A DNA stretch of 64,000 nt from CAJQLB01 sp041392065 (GTDB taxonomy: Bacteria; Bacteroidota; Bacteroidia; Flavobacteriales; Flavobacteriaceae). The notes beneath the pieces are model-generated. The model was not told where the DNA came from. It made no database searches and saw only the letters and a program-made list of their open reading frames with translations. Shown here one piece after another: positions 44,459 to 52,545 of this stretch. Location of the stretch: NCBI GenBank assembly GCA_041392065.1, contig JAWKMU010000001.1, positions 186,001 through 250,000 of the forward strand, written 5' to 3'. How positions within the stretch are numbered: position 1 is the stretch's first letter; each line of letters starts with the position of its first letter. The position numbers and the translations under genes are program-made.

Positions 44459-44512
44459 AAATTTTTAAGCATTAGTAAACTAAGGAAACAAAGGGAGCTA
44501 ATGCTTTTTTTT
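44449..44512 (+). ncRNA. Candidate small RNA, unit 2
   Basis: About 64 nt from the predicted start to the end of a strong terminator: AAGCATTAG (44467-44475) pairs with CTAATGCTT (44498-44506), with T8 at 44505-44512. There is no open reading frame of note, and the next plus-strand gene is 1.6 kb away, so this is a stand-alone transcript rather than a leader. The 22-nt loop is purine-rich (AAGGAAACAAAGGGAG). Confidence 0.55.
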
Positions 44513-44514
44513 GT

Positions 44515-45636
44515 TTAATAAAGTGAGATTAAAGACTTTGAAAATAATTCAACCTCTTCAATAGTTCCAGTGCTTATCCTACAATGATCAAGAAATGGAG
44601 GGAAGGCTCTGCCAATTCTTACACCTTTGGCAAGCATGTCTTTACCTAAGTCATTTATATTTCTGCCAGATTTAAAGAATACAAAATTTGTATGAGACTT
44701 CACATAATCTAATTCTAAATGATCTAAAGTGTTATAGATAATCTGTTTTGCTTCTTTGTTTTTTTGAATTGAGAAATTATAAAAATCAGTATCCAATAAA
44801 GCTTCTTTGGCGCTTTCAATAGCATAAACGTTACTCATGGCAACGACATTACGCCTAATTATTTGAGCTAATTCTGGTTTCGCAATTAAATAACCAATTC
44901 GCATTCCAGCCATTCCATACACCTTAGAAAACGTTTTAGAAACGATAACATTTTCATCTTTTTTTACAAATTCTATCATTGAAGGATAGTTAGGGTCTTC
45001 TATATAATCATAATAAGCTTCATCACTAAATACAATTGTTTTCTTGCTCACTGAAGCACAAAAATCTGTAAGTACGTTAGCTGGCAATAAAGTAGAAGTC
45101 GGATTGTTTGGATTGCACAAAAAAACCATTTTGGTTATTGATGAAATGCGTTTTTCTATCTCCTGTAAATCATAACCATAATTTTCATCAACTGGAACCC
45201 AATTAATATTGGCTCCCCACATTTCGGCATATTGCATCATTGCTAAGAAAGTTGGCTTGGCAGCAATAATTTCGCCACCATCAGCAGTAAAAGTGATGCC
45301 TGCAATTTTCAAACCTTCGGTTGATCCACCAGTAATAATTATACTTTCGGCAGGAACTCCATGTTTTTTCGCTAAAAGCTCTGCAAGCTCGTCAGCATAT
45401 TCATATGGATATCTGCAACCATCATCAAACGCTTTTTTTACGGCATTTCTAACACGTTCAGAAGGTCCATAAGGGTTTTCGTTTGAGCTAAGTCTTATAG
45501 GATTTTCTAATGTTCGAGGGTTGTATTTTATTATTTCTTCAGCGGATAAAGCTTGTATGCCTGTCAATCCATTAAAAAGAGTAAATCCACCAGCTAGTGA
45601 AGCTGTTTTAAGCCACTGACGTCTGTTTAATTCCAT
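44515..45636 (-). CDS. Tat-exported HisC-like PLP aminotransferase
   Basis: 373 residues. The N-terminus is a twin-arginine signal (LNRRQWLKTASLAGGFTLFN). The rest is a fold-type I aminotransferase of the histidinol-phosphate group: NENPYGPSERV, GSTEGLKIAGITF, NPNNPTSTLLP, FSDEAYYDYI, and SKTFSKVYGMAGMRIGY with the PLP lysine. It lies outside any histidine operon, and the Tat signal implies a periplasmic enzyme folded with PLP before export, so histidine synthesis is unlikely. The substrate is unknown. Confidence 0.87.
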   Translation of the reverse strand: MELNRRQWLKTASLAGGFTLFNGLTGIQALSAEEIIKYNPRTLENPIRLSSNENPYGPSERVRNAVKKAFDDGCRYPYEYADELAELLAKKHGVPAESIIITGGSTEGLKIAGITFTADGGEIIAAKPTFLAMMQYAEMWGANINWVPVDENYGYDLQEIEKRISSITKMVFLCNPNNPTSTLLPANVLTDFCASVSKKTIVFSDEAYYDYIEDPNYPSMIEFVKKDENVIVSKTFSKVYGMAGMRIGYLIAKPELAQIIRRNVVAMSNVYAIESAKEALLDTDFYNFSIQKNKEAKQIIYNTLDHLELDYVKSHTNFVFFKSGRNINDLGKDMLAKGVRIGRAFPPFLDHCRISTGTIEEVELFSKSLISLY

Positions 45637-45692
45637 GAGAACATTTGTTGAAGGTTGATGTCCTCTAATATACCAATAATTTCTTTAAATTT

Positions 45693-46001
45693 TTATTTTA
45701 GTAATGAACTTAAACTATTTATTCCTCCACCATTAACGGCATCAATATTATTTAAGTTTAAAAACTTGGCAGCTTTTCCAGATCTTACTCCACTTGCACA
45801 ATAAACAATAATTGGTTTGTTTAGTTTTTTTAATTCGTCAACATGATTTCTTAAATCATCTAACGGTATATGTTTAGCTTTTTTTATAGCTCCAGATTGA
45901 TACTCTCTGTCAGTTCTGACGTCTAAAATAATGGCACCTTTTTTTAAGTAGTCTTGAATTTTGGCATTTTGATTGCCAAATAAAAAATCTAAAATTCCCA
46001 T
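45693..46001 (-). CDS. Rhodanese-domain sulfurtransferase
   Basis: 102 residues, a single rhodanese domain: LDVRTDREYQSGAI, HIPLDDL, and the active-site loop VYCASGVRSGKAA with Cys68. Cytoplasmic. It may donate persulfide sulfur or handle thiosulfate or cyanide. 56 nt upstream of the aminotransferase on the same strand, divergent from the TetR gene. Confidence 0.9.
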   Translation of the reverse strand: MGILDFLFGNQNAKIQDYLKKGAIILDVRTDREYQSGAIKKAKHIPLDDLRNHVDELKKLNKPIIVYCASGVRSGKAAKFLNLNNIDAVNGGGINSLSSLLK

Positions 46002-46045
46002 AAGTCATATTTTTTTCAAATAACAGAATTATTAAAACACTTACT

Positions 46046-46061
46046 TGTAACTTGTGTTACA
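46046..46061. promoter_or_regulatory. Inverted repeat between the rhodanese and TetR genes
   Basis: TGTAAC and GTTACA separated by TTGT, in the leader of the TetR gene. Possible autoregulatory site; it differs from the palindrome before paaE. Confidence 0.3.
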
Positions 46062-46107
46062 CTTTTTCTGTATATTCATCGTAATTACTAAAACAAATTT
46101 ACAACTT

Positions 46108-46677
46108 TTGAAATACGAAACACGTAAGGACGAAATCATTCAAACGTCTGCAATACTATTTAAGAAAAAAGGATACAGTGCTGTCACAATGCGTGATATT
46201 GCTAAAGCTATGGGAATAAAAGCCGCTAGCTTGTATAACCACATAAATTCTAAACAAGAAATTCTTTCCGAAATAATAATTTCTTTGGCAGAGCAGTTTA
46301 CAGAACAAATGAAAATCATCAAATACTCTGATGATAGTTGTATTGATAAATTAAAGCAAATTGTTGCACTACATGTTGGTATAACATCAAACAATCAATT
46401 TGGTATGGCTTCATTAAATAGCGATTGGATGCATCTTGAAGCTGAATTGGATTATTATTTAACACTGCGTAAAAATTATGAAAATGATTTACGAAGTATT
46501 ATTGTAAAAGGTATTCAAGAAGATGAACTTGTTGATGCTAACCCTGAAGTGATGCTGTTTTCAATGTTATCAACTTTACGATCATTATATATTTGGTTGC
46601 CTAAAAAAGAAGATTTAGACATTCAACAATTTACTAATGAATTAAGTTTGTTACTCATTAATGGAATTAACAAATAG
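46108..46677 (+). CDS. TetR-family regulator of the phenylacetate cluster (PaaR-like)
   Basis: 189 residues from the TTG at 46108 (LKYETRKDEIIQTSAILFKK). An upstream in-frame ATG at 46054 would add a non-homologous hydrophobic tail and overlaps the inverted repeat, so TTG is preferred. The HTH is TMRDIAKAMGIKAASLYNHI. The C-terminal domain resembles phenylacetyl-CoA-responsive repressors. It is immediately upstream of paaE, whose promoter region holds a perfect 20-bp palindrome, the likely operator. Probably relieved by phenylacetyl-CoA (family knowledge, not shown here). Confidence 0.82.
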   Translation: MKYETRKDEIIQTSAILFKKKGYSAVTMRDIAKAMGIKAASLYNHINSKQEILSEIIISLAEQFTEQMKIIKYSDDSCIDKLKQIVALHVGITSNNQFGMASLNSDWMHLEAELDYYLTLRKNYENDLRSIIVKGIQEDELVDANPEVMLFSMLSTLRSLYIWLPKKEDLDIQQFTNELSLLLINGINK

Positions 46678-46707
46678 TTATCAATTAATTTTGTAAATTT
46701 GTATTTC

Positions 46708-46727
46708 AAACTAACAATTGTTAGTTT
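46708..46727. promoter_or_regulatory. Perfect 20-bp palindromic operator before paaE
   Basis: AAACTAACAATTGTTAGTTT is its own reverse complement and ends 16 nt before the paaE ATG. A related site lies at 60110. Confidence 0.75.
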
Positions 46728-46743
46728 AACATTGTAATGAAAT

Positions 46744-47817
46744 ATGGCAGATTTTTATAGCTTAAAAGTTTCAGAAAAATATAAGGAAACCGAAGATACA
46801 TCTGTGGTTACTTTTGATATTCCTTCTGAATTACAAGAGGTCTTTAAATTCAGGCAAGGGCAACATTTAACTCTTAAAGCAGATATTAAGGGTGAAGATG
46901 TTCGTCGTTCCTATTCTTTATGTTCTAGTCCATTTGAAAACCAATGGAAAGTCGCTGTAAAGCAAATTCCTGAAGGGAAGTTTTCAACTTATATCAACGA
47001 AAAAGTAAAAGTTGGGGACCATATTGATGTCATGTCGCCAAGTGGAACTTTTGGAGTAAATTGTAATCCAAGCAAAGCTAAAAACTATCTTTTTTTTGCT
47101 GCAGGCAGCGGAATTACACCAATTCTGTCTATGATTAAAACACATTTAGCAGCAGAACCAAATTCAACCTGTAAATTATTTTATGTAAATAAAACAGCAA
47201 AATCCATTATCTTTAAGGAAGAGCTGGAACAACTTAGAAATAAATATTTTGGAAGACTTGAGATTTATTATTTCTTAACCAAAGAACGTCGTGATATTGA
47301 TTTATTCAATGGTCGCTTTGATGATGAAAAAATGCAAATTCTTACTAAAGTATTTATAGACATACCAGACACAAGCGAAGTGTTTCTATGTGGACCAGAG
47401 CAAATGGTAAATTATGTAAGCGACTATTTAATAAAAGCTGGATTGCCAAAAGAATTGGTGCATTTTGAGTTGTTTGTTACAGGACTTTCAGATGAAGATA
47501 TTAAGAGGGCAGAACGGCTGTCTAAACAAAATGTAGAAGGCACTGAAGTCACCATTGTTGATGGTGGAAAAGAGTTTCAATTTACCATGACAAAAGAGTA
47601 CGACAATATCCTTGATGCCGCCTTAGGAGCAGGAGCAGATTTGCCATTTGCTTGTAAAGGAGGTGTGTGCAGTACTTGTAAATGTCAAGTTATAGAAGGT
47701 GAAGTAGAAATGAAAATTAACTACGCTCTTGAAGACAAAGAAGTGTCGCAAAACTTTGTATTAAGTTGTCAAGCGGTACCAACTACCAAACAAGTGGTGG
47801 TCGATTTTGATGTATAA
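46744..47817 (+). CDS. paaE: Phenylacetyl-CoA epoxidase reductase PaaE
   Basis: 357 residues. FAD/NAD ferredoxin-reductase module (RRSYSLCSSP for FAD, AAGSGITPILSMI and FLCGPEQMV for NAD(P)), then a plant-type 2Fe-2S domain at the C-terminus (CKGGVCSTCKC, with a fourth Cys in LSCQA). It transfers electrons from NADPH to the PaaAC di-iron oxygenase. First gene after the palindrome. Confidence 0.95.
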   Translation: MADFYSLKVSEKYKETEDTSVVTFDIPSELQEVFKFRQGQHLTLKADIKGEDVRRSYSLCSSPFENQWKVAVKQIPEGKFSTYINEKVKVGDHIDVMSPSGTFGVNCNPSKAKNYLFFAAGSGITPILSMIKTHLAAEPNSTCKLFYVNKTAKSIIFKEELEQLRNKYFGRLEIYYFLTKERRDIDLFNGRFDDEKMQILTKVFIDIPDTSEVFLCGPEQMVNYVSDYLIKAGLPKELVHFELFVTGLSDEDIKRAERLSKQNVEGTEVTIVDGGKEFQFTMTKEYDNILDAALGAGADLPFACKGGVCSTCKCQVIEGEVEMKINYALEDKEVSQNFVLSCQAVPTTKQVVVDFDV

Positions 47818-47860
47818 AATAGCTTTTGGCTTATAGCTTAAAGCATAAAGCTTATTTAAA

Positions 47861-48817
47861 ATGAGTGAAGAACAAATAAAAAATCTAGAGAAACAATTTG
47901 ATGAGCGTATCGCAAGAGACGAAAAAATTGAACCAAAAGATTGGATGCCTGAAAAGTATCGTCAAACCCACATCAGGCAAATGTCGCAGCATGCACATTC
48001 AGAAATTGTTGGAATGCTCCCAGAAGGTAATTGGATAACTCGAGCACCATCGCTTCGACGAAAAGTAGCATTATTGGCAAAAGTACAAGATGAAGCTGGA
48101 CATGGTTTGTATTTGTATTCAGCAACCGAAACTTTAGGTGTTTCAAGAGATGAACTTTACGAGCAACTTCACTCAGGAAAGGCTAAATATTCTTCCATTT
48201 TTAATTACCCAACCATAACTTGGGCAGATATTGGAGCAATAGGTTGGCTGGTAGATGGCGCTGCTATTATCAATCAAGTGCCTTTGTGTAACACATCTTT
48301 TGGACCATACGCTCGTGCTATGATACGCGTATGTAAAGAAGAAAGTTTTCATCAGCGACAAGGCTATGAAATCATGATGAAATTAGCCAACGGAACTACT
48401 GAACAAAAAGAAATGGCACAAGATGCCTTAAATCGATGGTGGTGGCCTTCATTAATGATGTTTGGACCAACAGATGCAGAATCTGTTCATACGGAGCAAT
48501 CCATGAAATGGAAATTAAAACGAAAGTCAAACGATGATTTACGACAACAATTTATAGATCAGACAGTGCCTCAGGCTGATTTAATTGGGTTAACCATTCC
48601 AGATCCAGATTTAAAATGGAATGAAGAAAGAGGAAGTTATGATTTTGGTGAAATAGATTGGGACGAATTTTGGCAAGTTGTAAAAGGCCATGGACCCTGC
48701 AACAAAGAACGTATGAAGGTAAGAGTTGGAGCATGGGAGCGTGGTGAATGGGTTCGTGATGCAGCAATGGCTTATGCCCAAAAACAACAAGAAAGAAAAG
48801 AAAAACAAGTTGTATAA
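47861..48817 (+). CDS. paaA: Phenylacetyl-CoA epoxidase catalytic subunit PaaA
   Basis: 318 residues. Di-iron ligand motifs include VQDEAGHGLYLYSATE and CKEESFHQRQGYEI. It converts phenylacetyl-CoA to the ring-1,2-epoxide with O2, together with PaaB, PaaC and the reductase PaaE. Soluble, cytoplasmic. Confidence 0.97.
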   Translation: MSEEQIKNLEKQFDERIARDEKIEPKDWMPEKYRQTHIRQMSQHAHSEIVGMLPEGNWITRAPSLRRKVALLAKVQDEAGHGLYLYSATETLGVSRDELYEQLHSGKAKYSSIFNYPTITWADIGAIGWLVDGAAIINQVPLCNTSFGPYARAMIRVCKEESFHQRQGYEIMMKLANGTTEQKEMAQDALNRWWWPSLMMFGPTDAESVHTEQSMKWKLKRKSNDDLRQQFIDQTVPQADLIGLTIPDPDLKWNEERGSYDFGEIDWDEFWQVVKGHGPCNKERMKVRVGAWERGEWVRDAAMAYAQKQQERKEKQVV

Positions 48818-48828
48818 AAGATAGAATC

Positions 48829-49116
48829 ATGGGAACAAAAAACTGGCCACTTTGGGAAATCTTTGTAAGAAGTAAAAATGGATTAGAACATCGTCATTTT
48901 GGAAGTCTACATGCAGCAGATGCTGAAATGGCCTTAGAAAATGCACGTGATGTATATACCAGACGTAATGAAGGTGTAAGTATTTGGGTTGTTGAATCAA
49001 AACATATTACAGCGTCAAATCCTGAGCATAATGGTGAATTATTTGAGCCAGCTCAAGATAAGGTGTATCGTCATCCAACATTTTATGATTTACCTGACGA
49101 AGTAAAACATATGTAA
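48829..49116 (+). CDS. paaB: Phenylacetyl-CoA epoxidase subunit PaaB
   Basis: 95 residues, typical. LWEIFVRSKNGLEHRHFGSL and ALENARDVYTRRNEGVSIWV are the conserved blocks. Structural subunit bridging PaaAC heterodimers. Its stop overlaps the paaC start (TAATG). Confidence 0.97.
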   Translation: MGTKNWPLWEIFVRSKNGLEHRHFGSLHAADAEMALENARDVYTRRNEGVSIWVVESKHITASNPEHNGELFEPAQDKVYRHPTFYDLPDEVKHM

Positions 49117-49868
49117 TGAAAGAAAACTTATATAAATACATCCTTGGAGTCGCAGACAACTCATTAATTCTTGGACAAAGAATGGGAGAACTTTGTGGAC
49201 ATGGTCCAAGTTTGGAAACAGATATTGCTTGTACAAATATCTCATTGGATTTATTTGGGCAAGTTAGAAGCTATTACCAATATGCTGCAAAAATTGCAGG
49301 AGATGGTAGAACAGAAGACGATATTGCGATGCTGCGTAAAGAACATGAGTATGTCAACGTTTTATTAGTCGAGCAACCCAACACTGATTTTGCATATATT
49401 ATGGCACGTCAATTTCTGTTTGATGTGTATCATCTGCTGTTTTTACAAGAGTTGGAAAAAAGCAAAGATTTAACCTTATCTGCAATTGCAAAGAAATCTA
49501 TTAAAGAAGTGAGTTACCATCAACGATTTTCGTCAGATTGGATAAAACGTTTAGGAGATGGTACAGATGAAAGTCATAAAAAAATGCAAGATGCAATAGA
49601 TGATCTATGGACATACACTGACGAATTATTTCATAAAACCGAAGCAGATAAAGCAATGGTTAAAGAAGGTATAGGTGTCGATGTGACCAATTTAAAAGAT
49701 AATTATTATCAAATAATAATCAGTGTTCTAGAAGAGGCTACCTTGTCAATTCCAGAATTAAAATATTTTCAAAAAGGAGGTAAACAAGGAATACACACAG
49801 AACATTTGGGTTATTTATTAAGTGACTTGCAGTATATGCAACGCACTTATCCAAATATGGAATGGTAG
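49116..49868 (+). CDS. paaC: Phenylacetyl-CoA epoxidase structural subunit PaaC
   Basis: 250 residues. Starts in the TAATG junction with paaB. DNSLILGQRMGELCGHGP and KEVSYHQRFSSDWIKRLGDG are conserved. A catalytically inactive ferritin-fold partner of PaaA that is needed for complex assembly. Confidence 0.95.
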   Translation: MKENLYKYILGVADNSLILGQRMGELCGHGPSLETDIACTNISLDLFGQVRSYYQYAAKIAGDGRTEDDIAMLRKEHEYVNVLLVEQPNTDFAYIMARQFLFDVYHLLFLQELEKSKDLTLSAIAKKSIKEVSYHQRFSSDWIKRLGDGTDESHKKMQDAIDDLWTYTDELFHKTEADKAMVKEGIGVDVTNLKDNYYQIIISVLEEATLSIPELKYFQKGGKQGIHTEHLGYLLSDLQYMQRTYPNMEW

Positions 49869-49883
49869 CACATAAATAAGCTT

Positions 49884-50381
49884 ATGATTGAACATGCTGA
49901 CATAGATACAGAGCTCCTCCCAATTCTTGATCAAGTTTCAGATCCAGAAATTCCAGTATTAACTATTCTGGATATGGGAGTGGTTAGATATGCAAAGATT
50001 GTTGATGATGAGGTAATGATAAAATTAACACCAACTTATAGTGGTTGTCCAGCAATGGACGTAATTACAGATGATGTTGAAGCAGCTTTTGAAAAAGCAG
50101 GATATAAAGTTAATATAGATTTAGTGTTAACACCTGCGTGGACAACCGACTGGATTTCTGAAGAAGGTAGAGATGCTTTGGAAAAATATGGTATTGCACC
50201 ACCTTTGGAAGCAGATGCTGACAAGGATGCGTTATTAGGAAACAAAAAAATAGTAAAGTGTACTAATTGTGGCTCACAAAACACAAAATTAGTGAGTCAA
50301 TTTGGTTCAACAGCTTGCAAAGCATTATTTCAATGTGAAGATTGCCAAGAACCTTTTGATTATTTTAAATGTTTAAAATAA
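49884..50381 (+). CDS. paaD: Phenylacetate pathway Fe-S/metal assembly protein PaaD
   Basis: 165 residues. The DUF59 (MIP18-like) domain has the DPEIPVLTILDMGVV and PTYSGCPAMDV blocks. A C-terminal zinc-ribbon-like part has CTNCGSQNTK and CEDCQEPF. Needed in other bacteria for an active epoxidase, probably through cluster or di-iron maturation. Its stop overlaps the next start (TAATG at 50379-50383). Confidence 0.94.
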   Translation: MIEHADIDTELLPILDQVSDPEIPVLTILDMGVVRYAKIVDDEVMIKLTPTYSGCPAMDVITDDVEAAFEKAGYKVNIDLVLTPAWTTDWISEEGRDALEKYGIAPPLEADADKDALLGNKKIVKCTNCGSQNTKLVSQFGSTACKALFQCEDCQEPFDYFKCLK

Positions 50382-50737
50382 TGTTAGGATTAAGAACAAC
50401 AATATATAAAGTGCCTAATTTACACGAAGCTAAATTATGGTACACAGAAGCGTTCAAAGTTAAACCTTATTTTGACGAGCTTTTTTACGTAGGGTTTAAC
50501 ATAGGAGGATATGAATTAGGTTTGCTGCCTGAAGATGGAACAATAACTAAAGGAGAAAATATATTGTCTTTTTGGGGAGTTGAAAATATTGAACAAGTTT
50601 ATAAATCATTAATTAAAATGGGAGCGACTAACCATGAGGCGCCAAAAAATGTTGGTGGCGAAATAATGGTCGCTACAGTTTATGATCCTTGGAAAAATAT
50701 TATTGGATTAATATATAATCCAGATTTTAAATTGTAA
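50381..50737 (+). CDS. VOC-superfamily protein within the paa operon
   Basis: 118 residues from ATG 50381 (MLGLRTTIYKVPNLHEAKLW); the alternative ATG four codons earlier lies inside paaD. One VOC module pair is visible (ELGLLPEDGT, VATVYDPWKNIIGLIYNP). Members range from lyases and dioxygenases to binding proteins. The metal ligands are not clear. Translational coupling on the paaD side suggests a pathway role, perhaps in handling an aldehyde or epoxide intermediate (inference). Confidence 0.75.
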   Translation: MLGLRTTIYKVPNLHEAKLWYTEAFKVKPYFDELFYVGFNIGGYELGLLPEDGTITKGENILSFWGVENIEQVYKSLIKMGATNHEAPKNVGGEIMVATVYDPWKNIIGLIYNPDFKL

Positions 50738-50769
50738 ACACTTTTAGAGTAATAAAGATTAAATAAGGT

Positions 50770-51552
50770 ATGAGCAATTCAATTCTTTTAAAAATTGAAA
50801 ACAAAATAGCATTTATAACACTTAATAGACCTGAAGTGTTTAATAGTTTTAACCGTGAAATGGCGTTAAGTTTACAAAGTATTCTTGATGATTGTGCAAC
50901 AAATGATGAGGTTAGAGCAATTGTTTTAACTGGAAATGGAAAAGCATTTTGTGCAGGACAAGATCTAAAAGAAGTCACCTCTCCGGAATTAAACCCAGGT
51001 TTTAAAAAAATTCTGGAAGAACATTACAATCCTATAATCAATAGAATCCGTTCTATTAAAAAACCAATTATTGGAGCGATCAATGGTGTAGCAGCAGGAG
51101 CAGGAGCTAACATAGCTTTGGCTTGCGATGTTGTTGTGGCACATGAAAAGGTAAGTTTTATTCAAGCTTTCAGTTTAATAGGTTTGATTCCTGATAGTGC
51201 AGGAACATACTTTTTACCTCGATTAATAGGTTTTCAAAAAGCTCAAGCTTTAGCCATGTTAGGAGATAAAATTTCTGCACAAGATGCCGAGAAAATGGGA
51301 ATGATTTATAAGGTAATCCCTTTTGAAAACTTTGAAAACGATGTGAATCAACTAGCATCAAAATTGGCTAATATGCCAACTAAAGCACTAGGTATGATAA
51401 AGGAATTGTTTAACAAATCGATGACGAATACCTTAGAAGACCAATTGTCATTAGAATCAAATCTTCAAATTGAAGCAGCGCAAAGTGAAGATTATGCTGA
51501 AGGTGTTGCAGCATTTATTGAAAAAAGACAACCTAAATTTAAAGGTAAGTAG
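50770..51552 (+). CDS. paaG: Ring-epoxide isomerase/enoyl-CoA hydratase (PaaG-like)
   Basis: 260 residues. Crotonase fold with ENKIAFITLNRPEVFNSFNR and GKAFCAGQDLKEV, then the oxyanion-hole stretch AINGVAAGAGANIALACDVV. The SLIGLIPDSAGTYFLPRLIG block, with Asp at the isomerase position, favours 1,2-epoxyphenylacetyl-CoA isomerase rather than a plain hydratase. Its TAG overlaps the GTG start of the next gene (TAGTG). Confidence 0.88.
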   Translation: MSNSILLKIENKIAFITLNRPEVFNSFNREMALSLQSILDDCATNDEVRAIVLTGNGKAFCAGQDLKEVTSPELNPGFKKILEEHYNPIINRIRSIKKPIIGAINGVAAGAGANIALACDVVVAHEKVSFIQAFSLIGLIPDSAGTYFLPRLIGFQKAQALAMLGDKISAQDAEKMGMIYKVIPFENFENDVNQLASKLANMPTKALGMIKELFNKSMTNTLEDQLSLESNLQIEAAQSEDYAEGVAAFIEKRQPKFKGK

Positions 51553-52487
51553 TGAATAAAGAATTCCTCATACAAGTCCACAATCGTGTGAAACCTTACA
51601 TTCACAAAACACCTGTGTTATCCTCACAATTAATAAATGAGATTGCAGGATGTAAGGTGTATTTTAAATGTGAGAATTTTCAAAAAATGGGAGCATTCAA
51701 AATGCGTGGAGCAGCAAATGCTATTTTAAATTTGTCTGAAGAAGACAGAAATAAAGGCGTTGTTACTCATTCCTCAGGTAATTTCGCCCAAGCACTTTCT
51801 TTAGCAGCAAATAAAATTGGTATTGAAGCATACATTGTGATGCCAGAAAATGCACCACAAGTAAAGAAGAATGCTGTAAAAGGTTACAAAGGGAATATCA
51901 TTGAAAGCGAATCTACACCAATTGCTCGTGAGCAAATGGCAGAAAAGGTGAAGCTAGAAACAGGCGCAACCTTTATTCATCCTTCAAATGATGATGATGT
52001 GATTCATGGTCAAGGAACAGCGGCCATTGAATTATTAGAAGAAGAACCACAACTCGATTATATATTTACTCCTGTTGGTGGAGGTGGACTCATAGCTGGA
52101 ACAGCTCTAGCGGCTAAATATTTTTCGAATAAATGTAAAGTAATTGGTGGAGAGCCAAAGAATGCAGATGACGCATTTCGTTCAAAGCAATCAGGTAAAA
52201 TTGAATACAATGAAAAAGTAAATACCATTGCTGACGGTTTACGAACATTTTTAGGAGATCGGAATTTCCCGATTATTATGAATGATGTAGAGCGCATTAT
52301 TTTGGTAGAAGAAGATGAAATCATTCATGCTATGAAATTAGTTTGGGAACGAATGAAAATCATTATTGAGCCTTCAAGTGCAGTTGCATTTGCCGCACTT
52401 TTAAAAGAAAAAGAGCAGTTTAAAAATAAAGATGTCGGAATTATTATTTCTGGCGGAAATGTAGATTTAAAGAATTTACCATTCTAA
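51552..52487 (+). CDS. PLP-dependent threonine/serine dehydratase-like enzyme
   Basis: 311 residues from the GTG at 51552. Lys50 in MGAFKMRGAAN is the PLP lysine. SSGNFAQALSLAA and GGGGLIAGTALAA are the binding-loop motifs; FEPSSAV-like IIEPSSAVAFAALL follows. It has no C-terminal ACT regulatory domain, so it resembles catabolic threonine dehydratase or serine racemase. Its place between paaG and paaH, with overlapping codons, is odd because no step of the phenylacetate pathway needs such an enzyme. Confidence 0.88.
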   Translation: MNKEFLIQVHNRVKPYIHKTPVLSSQLINEIAGCKVYFKCENFQKMGAFKMRGAANAILNLSEEDRNKGVVTHSSGNFAQALSLAANKIGIEAYIVMPENAPQVKKNAVKGYKGNIIESESTPIAREQMAEKVKLETGATFIHPSNDDDVIHGQGTAAIELLEEEPQLDYIFTPVGGGGLIAGTALAAKYFSNKCKVIGGEPKNADDAFRSKQSGKIEYNEKVNTIADGLRTFLGDRNFPIIMNDVERIILVEEDEIIHAMKLVWERMKIIIEPSSAVAFAALLKEKEQFKNKDVGIIISGGNVDLKNLPF

Positions 52488-52488
52488 C

Positions 52489-52533
52489 TTCCTTCCCTTT
52501 TTAAGGGAAGGTGTCCGAAGGACGGAAGGGTTA
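52489..52533. repeat. Dispersed double-hairpin repeat, copy A
   Basis: 45 bp directly before the paaH start. The first stem is CTTCCC/GGGAAG; the second is GTCC/GGAC around GAA. The same element, one base longer, lies at 54557-54602 before paaJ. Confidence 0.88.
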
Positions 52534-52545
52534 TAATTAAAAAAT

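Noticed and set aside
44515..45636. Histidine biosynthesis gene hisC
   Set aside because: Tat signal, no his neighbours; only the fold and motifs are shared.
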